Positions 16,328 to 26,557 of a stretch of DNA of 64,000 nt are shown in pieces; position 1 is the stretch's first letter, and each line of letters opens with the position of its first letter. Source of the DNA: Paramagnetospirillum caucaseum (GTDB lineage Bacteria; Pseudomonadota; Alphaproteobacteria; Rhodospirillales; Magnetospirillaceae); the NCBI RefSeq assembly GCF_000342045.1, contig NZ_AONQ01000013.1:1-64000 (forward strand), in the 5' to 3' direction. Made by a program: the position numbers and the translations under genes. The notes beneath the pieces are model-generated. The model was not told the origin of the DNA. It made no database searches and was given only the letters and a program-made list of their open reading frames with translations.

Positions 16328-18991
16328 ATGCGTATCCAGGACCTGCCCGTCGATGCCGTCTACGACGCCCTGGTCACCGGACCCGAGGGGCTTTCCGCCG
16401 CCGAGGCGGCGCGGCGTCTGGCGGAGTACGGAATCAACCAGGTCGAACGGATTGCCCCGGAATCCCTGCCGCTGCGTTTTGCCCGCCAGTTCACCCATCT
16501 GTTCGCGGTGGTGCTGTGGCTGGCGGCGGCCCTGGCCTTTTTCGCCGAGACTTTCCAGCCCGGGCAGGGCATGGGCACGCTGGGCATCGCCATCATCCTG
16601 GTGATCGCCATCAACGGCAGCTTCTCGTTCTTCCAGGAATATCGCAGCGAACGGGCCTTGGAATCCCTGATCCTGCTGTTGCCGCTCAAGATCAAGGCGC
16701 GGCGCGGCGGCGAACTGGTCGAGGTCCCGGCCACCCAGCTGGTGCCGGGCGACGTGGTGGTGCTGGAGGAAGGCAACGCGGTGCCGGCCGATTGCCGCGT
16801 CGTGCGCTCCATGGGCGTGCAGGTCAATCTGGCGTCCATCACCGGGGAATCGGTGCCGGTGGTCAGGGATGCCGATGCCGACCCCCATGCCGAGCTCGGC
16901 GCCGCCCGCAACGTCCTGCCGGCCGGAGCCGATATCGCCGCCGGCGAGGCCGAGGCGGTGGTGTTCGCCACCGGCATGCGCACCATGCTGGGTGCCATCG
17001 CCCACCTGACCCAGACCGCCGGCCAGCAGGCCTCGCCGCTGCAAAAGGAGGTCCTGCGGTTGTCGCGCATCATCACCGTGTTGGCGATGGGCAGCGGCGT
17101 GGCGTTCTTCGCCATCGGCATGAGCGGCGGCATGGACATCTGGCATGCCTCGATCTTCGCCATCGGGCTGATGGTCGCCAATGTGCCCGAGGGGCTGTTG
17201 CCCACCGTCACCCTGGCCCTGGCCATGGCCAGCCGGCGGCTGGCCCGCAAGAACGTGCTGGTGCGCAAGCTGACCGGCGTCGAGACCCTGGGCTCGGCCA
17301 CCGTCATCTGCACCGACAAGACCGGCACCCTGACCGAGAACCGCATGCGGGCCAGGCAGGTCTTCATGGCCGGACGCCTGATGGAGGCCGATGCCGTCGC
17401 CGATGCCGGCCTGGCCGGAAAGCTGGCCCTGGAGACCGCCGCCCTGTGCCAGACCCTGGATGTGGTGGATCGGCAATTGGTGGGCGACCCCACCGAGATC
17501 GCCCTGGTGGAACTGGCCGGAGGCATGCCCGCCGGCGAGCCCCTCGACGGTATTTCCTTCGATTCCACCCGCCGCCGCATGGCCCTGCTGTATGCCGGCG
17601 AGAGCGGCGCGGTGCTGCATGTGAAGGGGGCGCTGGAGGCGTTGCTGCCGCTCTGCGGCCGGGTCGCCGATTCCGATGGTGTCCGAAGCATCGCCGAGAC
17701 CGACCGCAAGGCCCTGCTGCAGGCCGAGATCGATATGGCCGAGGCGGGCATGCGGGTGCTGGCCCTGGCCCGCCGGGAGATGGCGCCCGGCACCGCCAAG
17801 GAGTTGTGGGAACAGGATCTGGTGCTGCTGGGCCTGATCGGGCTGCAGGACCCGCCGCGCCCCGAGGTTCCCGACGCGGTGGCCCGCTGCCGGGGGGCCG
17901 GCATCAAGGTGATCATGGTGACCGGCGACCATCCCCGCACCGCCGAGGCGGTCGCCCGGCAGGTGGGGCTGGTCACGCGGCGCCACCCGCGCATCATCGT
18001 CGGAGATCACCTGCAGCGCATGTCCAAGACCCAGCTGCAACTGGCGCTGGACGCCCCCGAGATCATCTTCGCCCGGACCCGCGCCGATCAGAAATGGCGC
18101 ATCGTCGATGCATTGCAGGCCAAGGGCGAAGTGGTGGCGGTTACCGGTGACGGCGTCAACGACGCGCCGGCCCTCAAACAGGCCGATATCGGCATCGCCA
18201 TGGGGGCCTCGGGCACCGACGTGGCGCGCCAGGCCGCCGACATGGTCCTGTTGGACGATAACTTCGCCAGCATCGTCGCCGCCATCGAGGAAGGCCGCGC
18301 GGTGTTCGACAATATCCGCAAGTTCCTGACCTATATCCTGACCTCCAACATTCCCGAGATGGTGCCCTATCTGCTGTTCGCCGTGTTCAACGTGCCCCTG
18401 GCCCTGACGGTGGTGCAAATCCTGGCCATCGACCTGGGCACCGACATGGTGCCGGCCCTGGCCCTGGCGGTGGAGCGCCCCCGGGCCGGCGTGATGACCC
18501 GCCCGCCACGCGCCCGCGGCGAGCGCCTGATCGACAGCGCCCTGCTGGCCCGCGCCTACGGTTTCCTCGGTCCGCTGCAGGCGGCGGGCGCCATGGCGGC
18601 GTTCTTCCTGGTCCTCACCGGAGGCGGCTGGTCCTGGGGCCGGGAGCTTCCAGTGGATTCGGCGCTTTATCTGCGGGCCACCACCGCCTGCCTCGCCACC
18701 GTGGTGGTCATGCAGATGGCCAACCTGTTCGCCTGCCGCAGCCATGACCTCTCGGCGTTCCGGCCGAGCCCCGGAACCAACCGCCTGATCCCCGCCGGAC
18801 TGATTTTCGAGGGCGCCCTGATCGCCGCCCTGGTTTATTCGCCGCTCGGCAACACCCTGTTCGCCACCGTTCCGCTGGCGGCGGCCGACTGGCTGCGGGC
18901 CGGCCTGTTCGCCGCGCTGCTGCTGCTGGCCGAAGAGGCGAGGAAGCTTGTCATTCGTCTGAGCCCCAGGGACGCCCCCTTGCCGAAATGA
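16328..18991 (+). CDS. P-type cation ATPase, Na,K-ATPase-like (P2C-type)
   Basis: An 887-residue type II P-type ATPase. Visible are an N-terminal cation-ATPase domain (1-70), actuator motif TGES (near 171), phosphorylation site DKTGTLT (near 330), hinge GDGVND (near 608) and about ten membrane helices. The M4 motif is NVPEGLL rather than the PEGLP typical of calcium pumps. The M5-M6 stretch reads TSNIPEMVP and IDLGTDMVPA, close to animal Na,K- and H,K-ATPases (TSNIPEITP, IDLGTDMVPA). I therefore place it with P2C-like pumps; the transported ions remain an inference. No beta subunit is visible nearby. It lies 19 bases after the CheB-CheR fusion, with a GGGGGGAAACG ribosome site. Confidence 0.9.
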   Translation: MRIQDLPVDAVYDALVTGPEGLSAAEAARRLAEYGINQVERIAPESLPLRFARQFTHLFAVVLWLAAALAFFAETFQPGQGMGTLGIAIILVIAINGSFSFFQEYRSERALESLILLLPLKIKARRGGELVEVPATQLVPGDVVVLEEGNAVPADCRVVRSMGVQVNLASITGESVPVVRDADADPHAELGAARNVLPAGADIAAGEAEAVVFATGMRTMLGAIAHLTQTAGQQASPLQKEVLRLSRIITVLAMGSGVAFFAIGMSGGMDIWHASIFAIGLMVANVPEGLLPTVTLALAMASRRLARKNVLVRKLTGVETLGSATVICTDKTGTLTENRMRARQVFMAGRLMEADAVADAGLAGKLALETAALCQTLDVVDRQLVGDPTEIALVELAGGMPAGEPLDGISFDSTRRRMALLYAGESGAVLHVKGALEALLPLCGRVADSDGVRSIAETDRKALLQAEIDMAEAGMRVLALARREMAPGTAKELWEQDLVLLGLIGLQDPPRPEVPDAVARCRGAGIKVIMVTGDHPRTAEAVARQVGLVTRRHPRIIVGDHLQRMSKTQLQLALDAPEIIFARTRADQKWRIVDALQAKGEVVAVTGDGVNDAPALKQADIGIAMGASGTDVARQAADMVLLDDNFASIVAAIEEGRAVFDNIRKFLTYILTSNIPEMVPYLLFAVFNVPLALTVVQILAIDLGTDMVPALALAVERPRAGVMTRPPRARGERLIDSALLARAYGFLGPLQAAGAMAAFFLVLTGGGWSWGRELPVDSALYLRATTACLATVVVMQMANLFACRSHDLSAFRPSPGTNRLIPAGLIFEGALIAALVYSPLGNTLFATVPLAAADWLRAGLFAALLLLAEEARKLVIRLSPRDAPLPK

Positions 18992-19105
18992 TCCACCTGG
19001 ACGGAAGGGACGGCCACGAAGGGAGTTTCCGCAACGCGCCGGATGATCATGGGGCATGATAGCCTCCTTGCGTATTGCGGCGGTCGTCCAGGAGAGGAGC
19101 AGCCC

Positions 19106-20488
<1,383 letters not shown>

Positions 20489-20617
20489 CGCACCTTTGTC
20501 GACGGCGGTTGGGGAATTTCACCGCCATCCATGATGCGAACCGACACCGCCGCTTGAAACTTGCCGCACCGCATCAAATATGCAAAGACTTACCGAATTA
20601 ACCCGGAGAGTCTTGCC

Positions 20618-21646
20618 GTGAGCCGTTCGACCCTGATCCATCCTCTGGCCGAGCCGCCGGAAGCCGCGCAATTGCTGGAGGTGGCGCCGGGGGTGCGGTG
20701 GATTCGCATGCCGCTGCCCTTCGCCCTCGACCACATCAATCTGTGGGTTCTCGACGACGGCGAGGGTGTGGTGCTGGTGGATACCGGCCTGGGCAACGAC
20801 GCCACCAAGGCCCTGTGGGAGGAGATCTTCGCCGGGCCGCTGAAGGGCAGGGCGGTCAACCGGCTGGTCGCCACCCATTTCCATCCCGACCACATGGGCC
20901 TCGCCGGCTGGCTGTGCGACCGACTGGACGTGGATCTCACCGCCATGATGCGCGAATGGCTGTTCGGCCGCATGCTGTGGCTGGAGGACAGCGCCGATTT
21001 CGTCGCCAACCAGCTGCGCTACTACACCCGCATCGGCCTGGATGCCGAGCAGCTGGAGGGCGTCAAGGAGCGCCGCAACACCTATCGTTCGCGCATCGGC
21101 GTGATGCCGGTGCGGGTCATCGGTATCCGCCACGGCGACACGCTGTCCATCGGCGGCCGCACATGGCGGGTGATCGAGGGCGGCGGCCATTCCCCCGAGC
21201 ATGCCTGCCTGTATTGCGAGGAGGCCGGGTTGCTGATCTCCGGCGATCAGGTGCTGCCGCGCATCTCGCCCATCGTCGGCGTCTGGCCGCAGCAGCCGGA
21301 ATCCGAGCCGCTGTCCCTGTTCCTCGACGCCCTGGACCGTCTGCGCCAGTTGCCGGCGGAGACCCTGGTTCTGCCCTCCCACGGCCTGCCGTTCCGGGGA
21401 TTGCATACCCGCATCGACGACCTCAAGGCCCACCATGCCGAGCGCCTGGACAAGACCCTGGAGGCCTGTGCCCAGCCGTCCACGGCGGTGCAGGTGCTGA
21501 GGGTGCTGTTCACCCGTCCCCTGGACGCCCATCAGCTGGGCTTCGCCACCGGCGAGACCCTGGCCCATCTCCATCACCTGATGAAGCTGGGCAGCGTGGC
21601 GCGGAGTCTGGAGGAAGACGGGGTCTGGCGCTATCGCCGGGTCTGA
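20618..21646 (+). CDS. MBL-fold metallo-hydrolase with C-terminal winged-helix region
   Basis: A 342-residue member of the metallo-beta-lactamase fold. The metal-binding motif THFHPDH lies near 89, a further histidine in GGGHSPEH near 190 and an aspartate in SGDQVLPR near 210. The last 90 residues look like the winged-helix domain found in LACTB2-type hydrolases (DAHQLGFATGETLAHLHHL). Substrates could be thioesters or nucleic acids. GTG 20618 is chosen because GGAG lies about ten bases upstream. It converges on the ArsR-type gene, with two hairpins in between. Confidence 0.85.
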   Translation: MSRSTLIHPLAEPPEAAQLLEVAPGVRWIRMPLPFALDHINLWVLDDGEGVVLVDTGLGNDATKALWEEIFAGPLKGRAVNRLVATHFHPDHMGLAGWLCDRLDVDLTAMMREWLFGRMLWLEDSADFVANQLRYYTRIGLDAEQLEGVKERRNTYRSRIGVMPVRVIGIRHGDTLSIGGRTWRVIEGGGHSPEHACLYCEEAGLLISGDQVLPRISPIVGVWPQQPESEPLSLFLDALDRLRQLPAETLVLPSHGLPFRGLHTRIDDLKAHHAERLDKTLEACAQPSTAVQVLRVLFTRPLDAHQLGFATGETLAHLHHLMKLGSVARSLEEDGVWRYRRV

Positions 21647-21664
21647 GTTTCAATAGACTGGAGG

Positions 21665-21713
21665 CATTGGGAGGCTGTGCCTCCCAATGGGGGATCGGGG
21701 CGCAAGCCCCGAT
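21665..21713. terminator. Two adjacent hairpins between convergent genes
   Basis: Two perfect inverted repeats stand side by side. Arms 21665-21674 and 21680-21689 form a 10-bp stem with a 5-base loop; arms 21694-21701 and 21706-21713 form an 8-bp stem with loop GCAA. They fill the space between the MBL-fold gene and the leftward ArsR gene. They could end transcription from both sides, although neither has a strong T run. Confidence 0.55.
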
Positions 21714-21714
21714 G

Positions 21715-22032
21715 TCACCCCGCGCAGGCCACGCCTTCCGGCTTGCAGTACAGCCCGTACAGGGTGTCGATCACCGCGCGGGCCTCGATGCCGGCCAGGG
21801 AATAGAAGATGGTCTGGGCCTGGCGTCTTGTGGTGACCAGAGAGTCGCGGCGCAGGCGGGCCAGATGCTGGGACAGCGCCGACTGGCTGAGGCCGATGAT
21901 GCGTTCCAGCTCGCCCACCGACTTTTCGCCGGGAAGCAGCTGACAGAGGATCATCAGGCGGTGCTCGTTGCTCATGGCCTTCAGCAACGCGCTGGCCCGG
22001 CGGGCGCTTTCCTGAAGTTTTTCCAATTCCAT
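21715..22032 (-). CDS. ArsR-family repressor, SqrR/BigR-like persulfide sensor
   Basis: A 105-residue winged-helix repressor (recognition segment LSQSALSQHLARLR). It has a cysteine at 30 in MILCQL and another at 96 in YGLYC. In SqrR and BigR, two cysteines at equivalent places (41 and 107 in SqrR, the same spacing of 66) form a tetrasulfide link when persulfides are present, releasing DNA. The match in position and context sequence makes persulfide sensing likely here. A third cysteine is at 103. The usual target genes (sulfide:quinone reductase, persulfide dioxygenase) are not adjacent; the convergent MBL-fold gene is not clearly of the ETHE1 type. The AT-rich spacer 22033-22100 likely holds its promoter and operator. 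Confidence 0.88.
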   Translation of the reverse strand: MELEKLQESARRASALLKAMSNEHRLMILCQLLPGEKSVGELERIIGLSQSALSQHLARLRRDSLVTTRRQAQTIFYSLAGIEARAVIDTLYGLYCKPEGVACAG

Positions 22033-22106
22033 GACGGCATTCCTCAGAACTCGAATGTTACATATATGATATCACTGATTCACTGTAATTCAATCCATAT
22101 ACAAGA

Positions 22107-22134
22107 CGGCGCCGCTCGATATCGAGCGGCGCCG
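22107..22134 (-). terminator. 28-bp perfect palindrome downstream of dxs
   Basis: The bases from 22107 to 22134 are a perfect palindrome centred between 22120 and 22121, GC-rich outside with a CTCGATATCGAG core. It lies 30 bases past the dxs stop, so a terminator is the simplest reading, although the following T run is weak (TCTTGTAT on the minus strand). It could also be a protein-binding site in front of the ArsR gene. Confidence 0.55.
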
Positions 22135-22163
22135 CAATACTACGTACAGATATGTGTATATTG

Positions 22164-24079
22164 TCAGGCGCTGACCGCTTCGCGGGCCTGGCCCAGGGTG
22201 GTCAGCACGGTGGCGACGATGCCCGAGGCGTTGAGGCCGATCTTCTCGTACTGGATGGCCGGGGCGTCGTGTTCGACGAACACGTCGGGCAGGGCCAGCG
22301 GACGGACCTTGAGGCCGCGGTCCAGGGCGCCCTTGCTGGCCAGCAGGTGCAGCACATGGCTGGCGAAGCCGCCGACCGAGCCTTCCTCGACGGTGATCAG
22401 CACCTCGTGCTCGCGCGCCAGACGGAGGATCAGCTCCTCGTCCAACGGCTTCATGAAGCGGGCGTCCACCACGGTGGGGGCGAGGCCGCGCGCCGTCAGT
22501 TCGTCGGCGGCCTTCAGCACCTCGGCCAGACGGGTGCCGAGCGACAGGATGGCCACCCGGTTGCCTTCCCGCACCATGCGGCCCTTGCCGATGGGCATCA
22601 CCGAGCCGCGTTCGGGCAGTTCGATGCCGACGCCCTCGCCGCGCGGATAGCGGAAGGCGGAGGGACGGTCGTCGATGGCGACGGCGGTGGCGACGGCGTG
22701 CATCAGCTCGGCCTCGTCGGCGGGGCACATGATGACGATGTCGGGCAGGCAGCCCAGGAAGGCCATGTCGTAGGAACCGGCATGGGTGGCGCCGTCGGCG
22801 CCCACCAGACCGGCGCGGTCGATGGCGAAGCGCACGGGCAGCTTCTGCAGCACCACGTCGTGCTGCACCTGATCGTAGGCGCGCTGCAGGAACGACGAAT
22901 AGATGGCGCAGAACGGCTTGAAGCCTTCGGTGGCCAGGCCGCCGGCGAAGGTCACCGCATGCTGCTCGGCGATGCCGACGTCGAAGGTCCGCGCCGGAAA
23001 GCGGTCGCCGAACTTATCCAGACCGGTGCCCGCCGGCATGGCGGCGGTGATGGCGACCACGCGATCGTCCACCTCGGCCTCGGCGATCAGCGCCTTGGAG
23101 AACACCGAGGTGTAGCTGGGCGCATTGGCCTTGGGCTTCTCCAACTGGCCGGTCAGCACGTCGAAGCGGCCGACGCCGTGATACTTGTCGGCGGCGGCCT
23201 CGGCCGGCGGGTAGCCGCGGCCCTTCTTGGTCACCACGTGCAGCAGCACCGGCCGGGTTTCGTCGGAATCGCGGACGTTCTTCAGCACCGGCAGCAGGTG
23301 CTCGAAATTGTGGCCGTCGATGGGGCCGACGTAATAGAAGCCCAGTTCCTCGAACAGGGTGCCGCCGCCCGAGACCATGCCGCGGGCGTATTCCTCGGCG
23401 CGGCCCATGGCCCGCTCGAGGGGGGGCGCAGCAGGTGCGCCAGATCCTTCACCAGATGGCGCAGCGAGTGGTAGGACGGCGACGACAGCAGGCGCGACAG
23501 ATGGGCGGAGAGCGCGCCCACCGGCGGGGCGATGGACATGTCGTTGTCGTTGAGGATGACGATCAGGCGCGAGCCCGCCGCCCCGGCGTTGTTCATGGCC
23601 TCGTAGGCCTGGCCGGCGCTCATGGCGCCGTCGCCGATCACCGCGATGACGTTATTGGTGGCGCCCTTGAGGTCGCGGGCCACCGCCATGCCCAGCGCCG
23701 CCGAGATGGAGGTGGAGGAATGGCCGGCGCCGAAGGGGTCGTACTCGCTCTCCGATCGCCGGGTGAAGCCCGACAGCCCGCCGCCCTGGCGCATGGTGCG
23801 CATGCGGTGGCGGCGGCCGGTGAGGATCTTGTGGGGATAGGCCTGATGGCCCACGTCCCAGATCAGCCGGTCGCGCGGCGTGTCGAAGATGTGGTGGAGC
23901 GCCACGGTCAGCTCGGCGACGCCCAGGCCGGCGCCCAGATGGCCGCCGGTGAACGAGACCGACTGGATCATTTCCTGGCGGACCTCGTGGGTCAGCTGCT
24001 CCAGTTCCTCGATGGAGAAGTCGCGGATATCGGCCGGGCTGGAGACGCGGTCGAGCAGGGACGCCTTGGGCTTAGTCAT
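22164..24079 (-). pseudogene. dxs: 1-deoxy-D-xylulose-5-phosphate synthase gene with one-base frameshift
   Basis: The enzyme condenses pyruvate and glyceraldehyde 3-phosphate with thiamine diphosphate, the first step of the MEP isoprenoid pathway. The N-terminal half (start 24079; [25 protein letters not shown]) is in one frame up to about [10 protein letters not shown]. The C-terminal half ([31 protein letters not shown]) continues in another frame. The break is at a run of seven G at 23420-23426; one more base there would restore ...[14 protein letters not shown] and give 638 residues, the normal length. The total of 1916 bases is one short of a multiple of three. Both halves are otherwise intact, so this is either a sequencing slip or a recent mutation. 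Last gene of xseB-ispA-dxs. A restart at ATG 23408 would produce only the C-terminal part. Confidence 0.92.
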
Positions 24080-24089
24080 TCCTTGGACC

Positions 24090-24995
24090 TCACGAACGGC
24101 GGCGAACGACGAAGCGGGCGACGTCGCGCATCAGGTCGGCCTTCTCGCCGAAGGGATCGAGATGGCGGCAGGCCTGTTCGGCCAGCATGTCCGCCTGGGA
24201 CTTGGCGCGCTCGAGGCCGAGCAGCGACACGAAGGTCGCCTTGCCGGCATCGGCATCCTTGTTGAGGCGCTTGCCCACCTCGGCCACGTCGCCTTCCACA
24301 TCCAGGATGTCGTCGGCGATCTGGAAGGCCAGACCCAGGTCATGGGCGTAATTGCGGAGCGCCAGACGCAGTTCGCCATGGGCCTTGCCCAGCACGGCGC
24401 CGGCCTCGCACGAGAACGAGAACAGGCGGCCGGTCTTCAACTGCTGCAGGCGGGTGATGCCCGCCACGTCCAGTTCCAGGGTGTGGGCCTGCAGGTCGAT
24501 CATCTGGCCGCCGACCATGCCCTGGCCGCCCGAGGCGTGGGCCAGATCGGCCACCAGCTCGCAGCGCACCACCGGGTCGGCGTGGGTGGCGGGATTGACC
24601 AGCACCTCGAACGCCTTGGTCAGCAGGGCGTCGCCGGCCAGCAGGGCGGTGGCCTCGTCGAACGCCTTGTGGCAGGTGGGGCGCCCGCGGCGCAAATCGT
24701 CGTCGTCCATGCAGGGCAGGTCGTCGTGGACCAGCGAGTAGCAGTGGATCATCTCGATGGCGCAGGCGACGCGGATGGCGGCGCTTTCCGCCACGTTGAA
24801 CAGGCTGGCCGACTGCATCACCAGGAAGGGGCGCAGCCGCTTGCCGCCGTCCAGGGAGGCATAGCGCATGGCCTCGTGAACACGGGAATCAGGCGATTCG
24901 GAAACCGGCAACAGGCGGTCCAGCTCGGAATTGACGGCCTGGCTGACGACGGTCAGAGCCTCGGTGAGGCGCGGAGACATGGGAGAATCAGTCAA
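24090..24995 (-). CDS. ispA: Farnesyl diphosphate synthase (short-chain polyprenyl synthase)
   Basis: A 301-residue prenyl transferase that builds geranyl and farnesyl diphosphate from C5 units. The first aspartate-rich motif is [10 protein letters not shown] (near 92) and the second is DDILD (near 231). GGKRLRP near 50 is the usual substrate-binding segment. The pattern before the first motif ([15 protein letters not shown]) is that of bacterial FPP synthases. It sits between xseB (22 bases) and dxs (10 bases), the classical gene order. Confidence 0.95.
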   Translation of the reverse strand: MTDSPMSPRLTEALTVVSQAVNSELDRLLPVSESPDSRVHEAMRYASLDGGKRLRPFLVMQSASLFNVAESAAIRVACAIEMIHCYSLVHDDLPCMDDDDLRRGRPTCHKAFDEATALLAGDALLTKAFEVLVNPATHADPVVRCELVADLAHASGGQGMVGGQMIDLQAHTLELDVAGITRLQQLKTGRLFSFSCEAGAVLGKAHGELRLALRNYAHDLGLAFQIADDILDVEGDVAEVGKRLNKDADAGKATFVSLLGLERAKSQADMLAEQACRHLDPFGEKADLMRDVARFVVRRRS

Positions 24996-25017
24996 TGGTT
25001 CACTCGGCTTTCATGGA

Positions 25018-25263
25018 TCACGCGTTATCGACGGCCTGAAGGGCCACACTGCCATCGGGACCCGACACGATCCGCTCGACCTTGGTCCGCGCCTCTTCCA
25101 GCTTGGCCTCGCAATGCTTCTTCAGCAGCGCGCCACGCTCGTAGGCGACGATGGAATCATCCAGACGGCCCTTGCCTTCCTCCAGCCGGCGCACGATGAG
25201 GTCCAGTTCGGCCAGGGCCTCTTCGAAGCTCATCGCGGCGATATCGGTGGGGAACTCTGCCAT
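25018..25263 (-). CDS. xseB: Exodeoxyribonuclease VII small subunit
   Basis: An 81-residue protein with the family pattern SFEEALAELDLIVRRLEEG, then LDDSIVAYERGALLKKHCE. It forms the helical stalk of exonuclease VII with XseA, which is not in the window. First gene of the xseB-ispA-dxs operon. Confidence 0.95.
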   Translation of the reverse strand: MAEFPTDIAAMSFEEALAELDLIVRRLEEGKGRLDDSIVAYERGALLKKHCEAKLEEARTKVERIVSGPDGSVALQAVDNA

Positions 25264-25434
25264 GGGGGTACGTATTTCCAGCGACCTGTATCGGGTCTTC
25301 CAACGAAGCGCGGAAGTTTACGGGCGCCCGCCGCCGAAGGCAAGCGCGACGGCGCAGCTATTGAAAAACTCCGGGCGGCGCGGCGAAATTTTTGGACTCG
25401 TCGGGCGGGGGCGGGCCGGCCGCATTCCGGCCGC

Positions 25435-26553
25435 TCACCGCTTCGACCAGCAGACCAGCCAATGCATGAATTCCGGGCGTCCCTCGCTGACCACGAGCCA
25501 TCTGTCGGAGGAGTGCATGTGGTGCAGCAGGGGGTATTTGTTGGGATTGCGCCCGGCCTCCACCACCTTTTCCACGTCGTGGGTCCGGGAAAAGCGGTCG
25601 AAGAGGGTGGGGGTGATCGTCCTGTCCAGGAAGTCGTGACACTCGATGATCAGGTCGCAGCATTCCAGTTCGGGAACCGCCGCCGGGTCGAGAAGGTACA
25701 GTTCCGCCCCCTCGCAATCCAATACGGCCAGGGCCCGGTCCCGTCCGGCCAGATGCCGGCGCAGGATCTCATGGGTGCAGGCGGCGTCGATGGTCACATG
25801 ACCGGCGACGCCGTTGGCCTCGGCGGTTTCCCGGCACAGCCGGCGGGCGTCGTCGGAGATGTCGTGGGCGAAGACTGTGCTGTCCGGGAGGCGCCGCGCC
25901 AGTCCGATGGCGAAGTGGCCCTCGGCGCAGCCGACATTGACGACGACGGAGGGAGAGCGGGCGATGGCCCGTTCCAGCGCGTCGTTCAGTTCCTCTTCGT
26001 AGCACCCCAGAATCCGTGACGCGATATCGCCGTCGCCCCACGACGTCTTGTCGTTGACGAGCATGCCGGCGAACGGTCCGTTCAGGACCTTCATGCCGGA
26101 TTCCCTGGCCAGATAGGCGGTCAGCTGCTTGCGCCTCGCCTCGGCCTGCCGGGCGAAGGCCTCGCGCTGGAAGCCTTCGGCCATCCTGATGATGTTGGGA
26201 TCGTCCGGCCACTTGGCCCGGGCGCGCTCCAGGCATTGCTCCGCCGCCGCGTAATCGTCGAGTCTCTTGTACAGAAGGATCAGGTTCCCGTGGGCCTCCC
26301 GATAGTCCGGGTCGGCGGCGATGGCCTGGCGGAGCAGGGATTCCGCTTCCTCCAGATGATCCAGCCCCAGCTCGGACATGGCGAGGTTGTAGAGGCTGCG
26401 GGGATGCCCCGACTTGTGGCGGAGGGCGGCCCGGAACTCCTCCGACGCCTCCTTGAACCGGCGTACCAGATAAAGCTCGTTGCCCTTGAAGAAGTGCAGC
26501 CTGGCCTGTTCCTCGGAATCGGAACCGGCCTCGGCGCGGCGGCTGTCGGTCAT
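25435..26553 (-). CDS. TPR-repeat protein with FkbM-like methyltransferase domain
   Basis: A 372-residue protein. Residues about 15-130 contain three tetratricopeptide repeats (SLYNLAMSELGLDHLEEAE, NLILLYKRLDDYAAAEQCL). Residues about 180-370 look like a class I SAM-dependent methyltransferase, with motif I in VVNVGCAEGHFAIGLA near 206 and an acidic residue after VFAHDIS. The C-terminal WLVCWSKR is unusual. TPR-methyltransferase fusions often modify glycans or proteins, but the substrate is unknown. It ends 171 bases before xseB and starts four bases after the deacetylase-like gene stops, so those two are probably one operon. Confidence 0.78.
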   Translation of the reverse strand: MTDSRRAEAGSDSEEQARLHFFKGNELYLVRRFKEASEEFRAALRHKSGHPRSLYNLAMSELGLDHLEEAESLLRQAIAADPDYREAHGNLILLYKRLDDYAAAEQCLERARAKWPDDPNIIRMAEGFQREAFARQAEARRKQLTAYLARESGMKVLNGPFAGMLVNDKTSWGDGDIASRILGCYEEELNDALERAIARSPSVVVNVGCAEGHFAIGLARRLPDSTVFAHDISDDARRLCRETAEANGVAGHVTIDAACTHEILRRHLAGRDRALAVLDCEGAELYLLDPAAVPELECCDLIIECHDFLDRTITPTLFDRFSRTHDVEKVVEAGRNPNKYPLLHHMHSSDRWLVVSEGRPEFMHWLVCWSKR

Positions 26554-26557
26554 GCCG

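Noticed and set aside
13489-16329. A 946-codon open frame on the minus strand opposite the CheB-CheR fusion
   Set aside because: Low-complexity composition and complete overlap with a clear multi-domain gene.
22152-25199. Long plus-strand frames opposite dxs, ispA and xseB
   Set aside because: They run antisense to recognised enzymes and have atypical composition.
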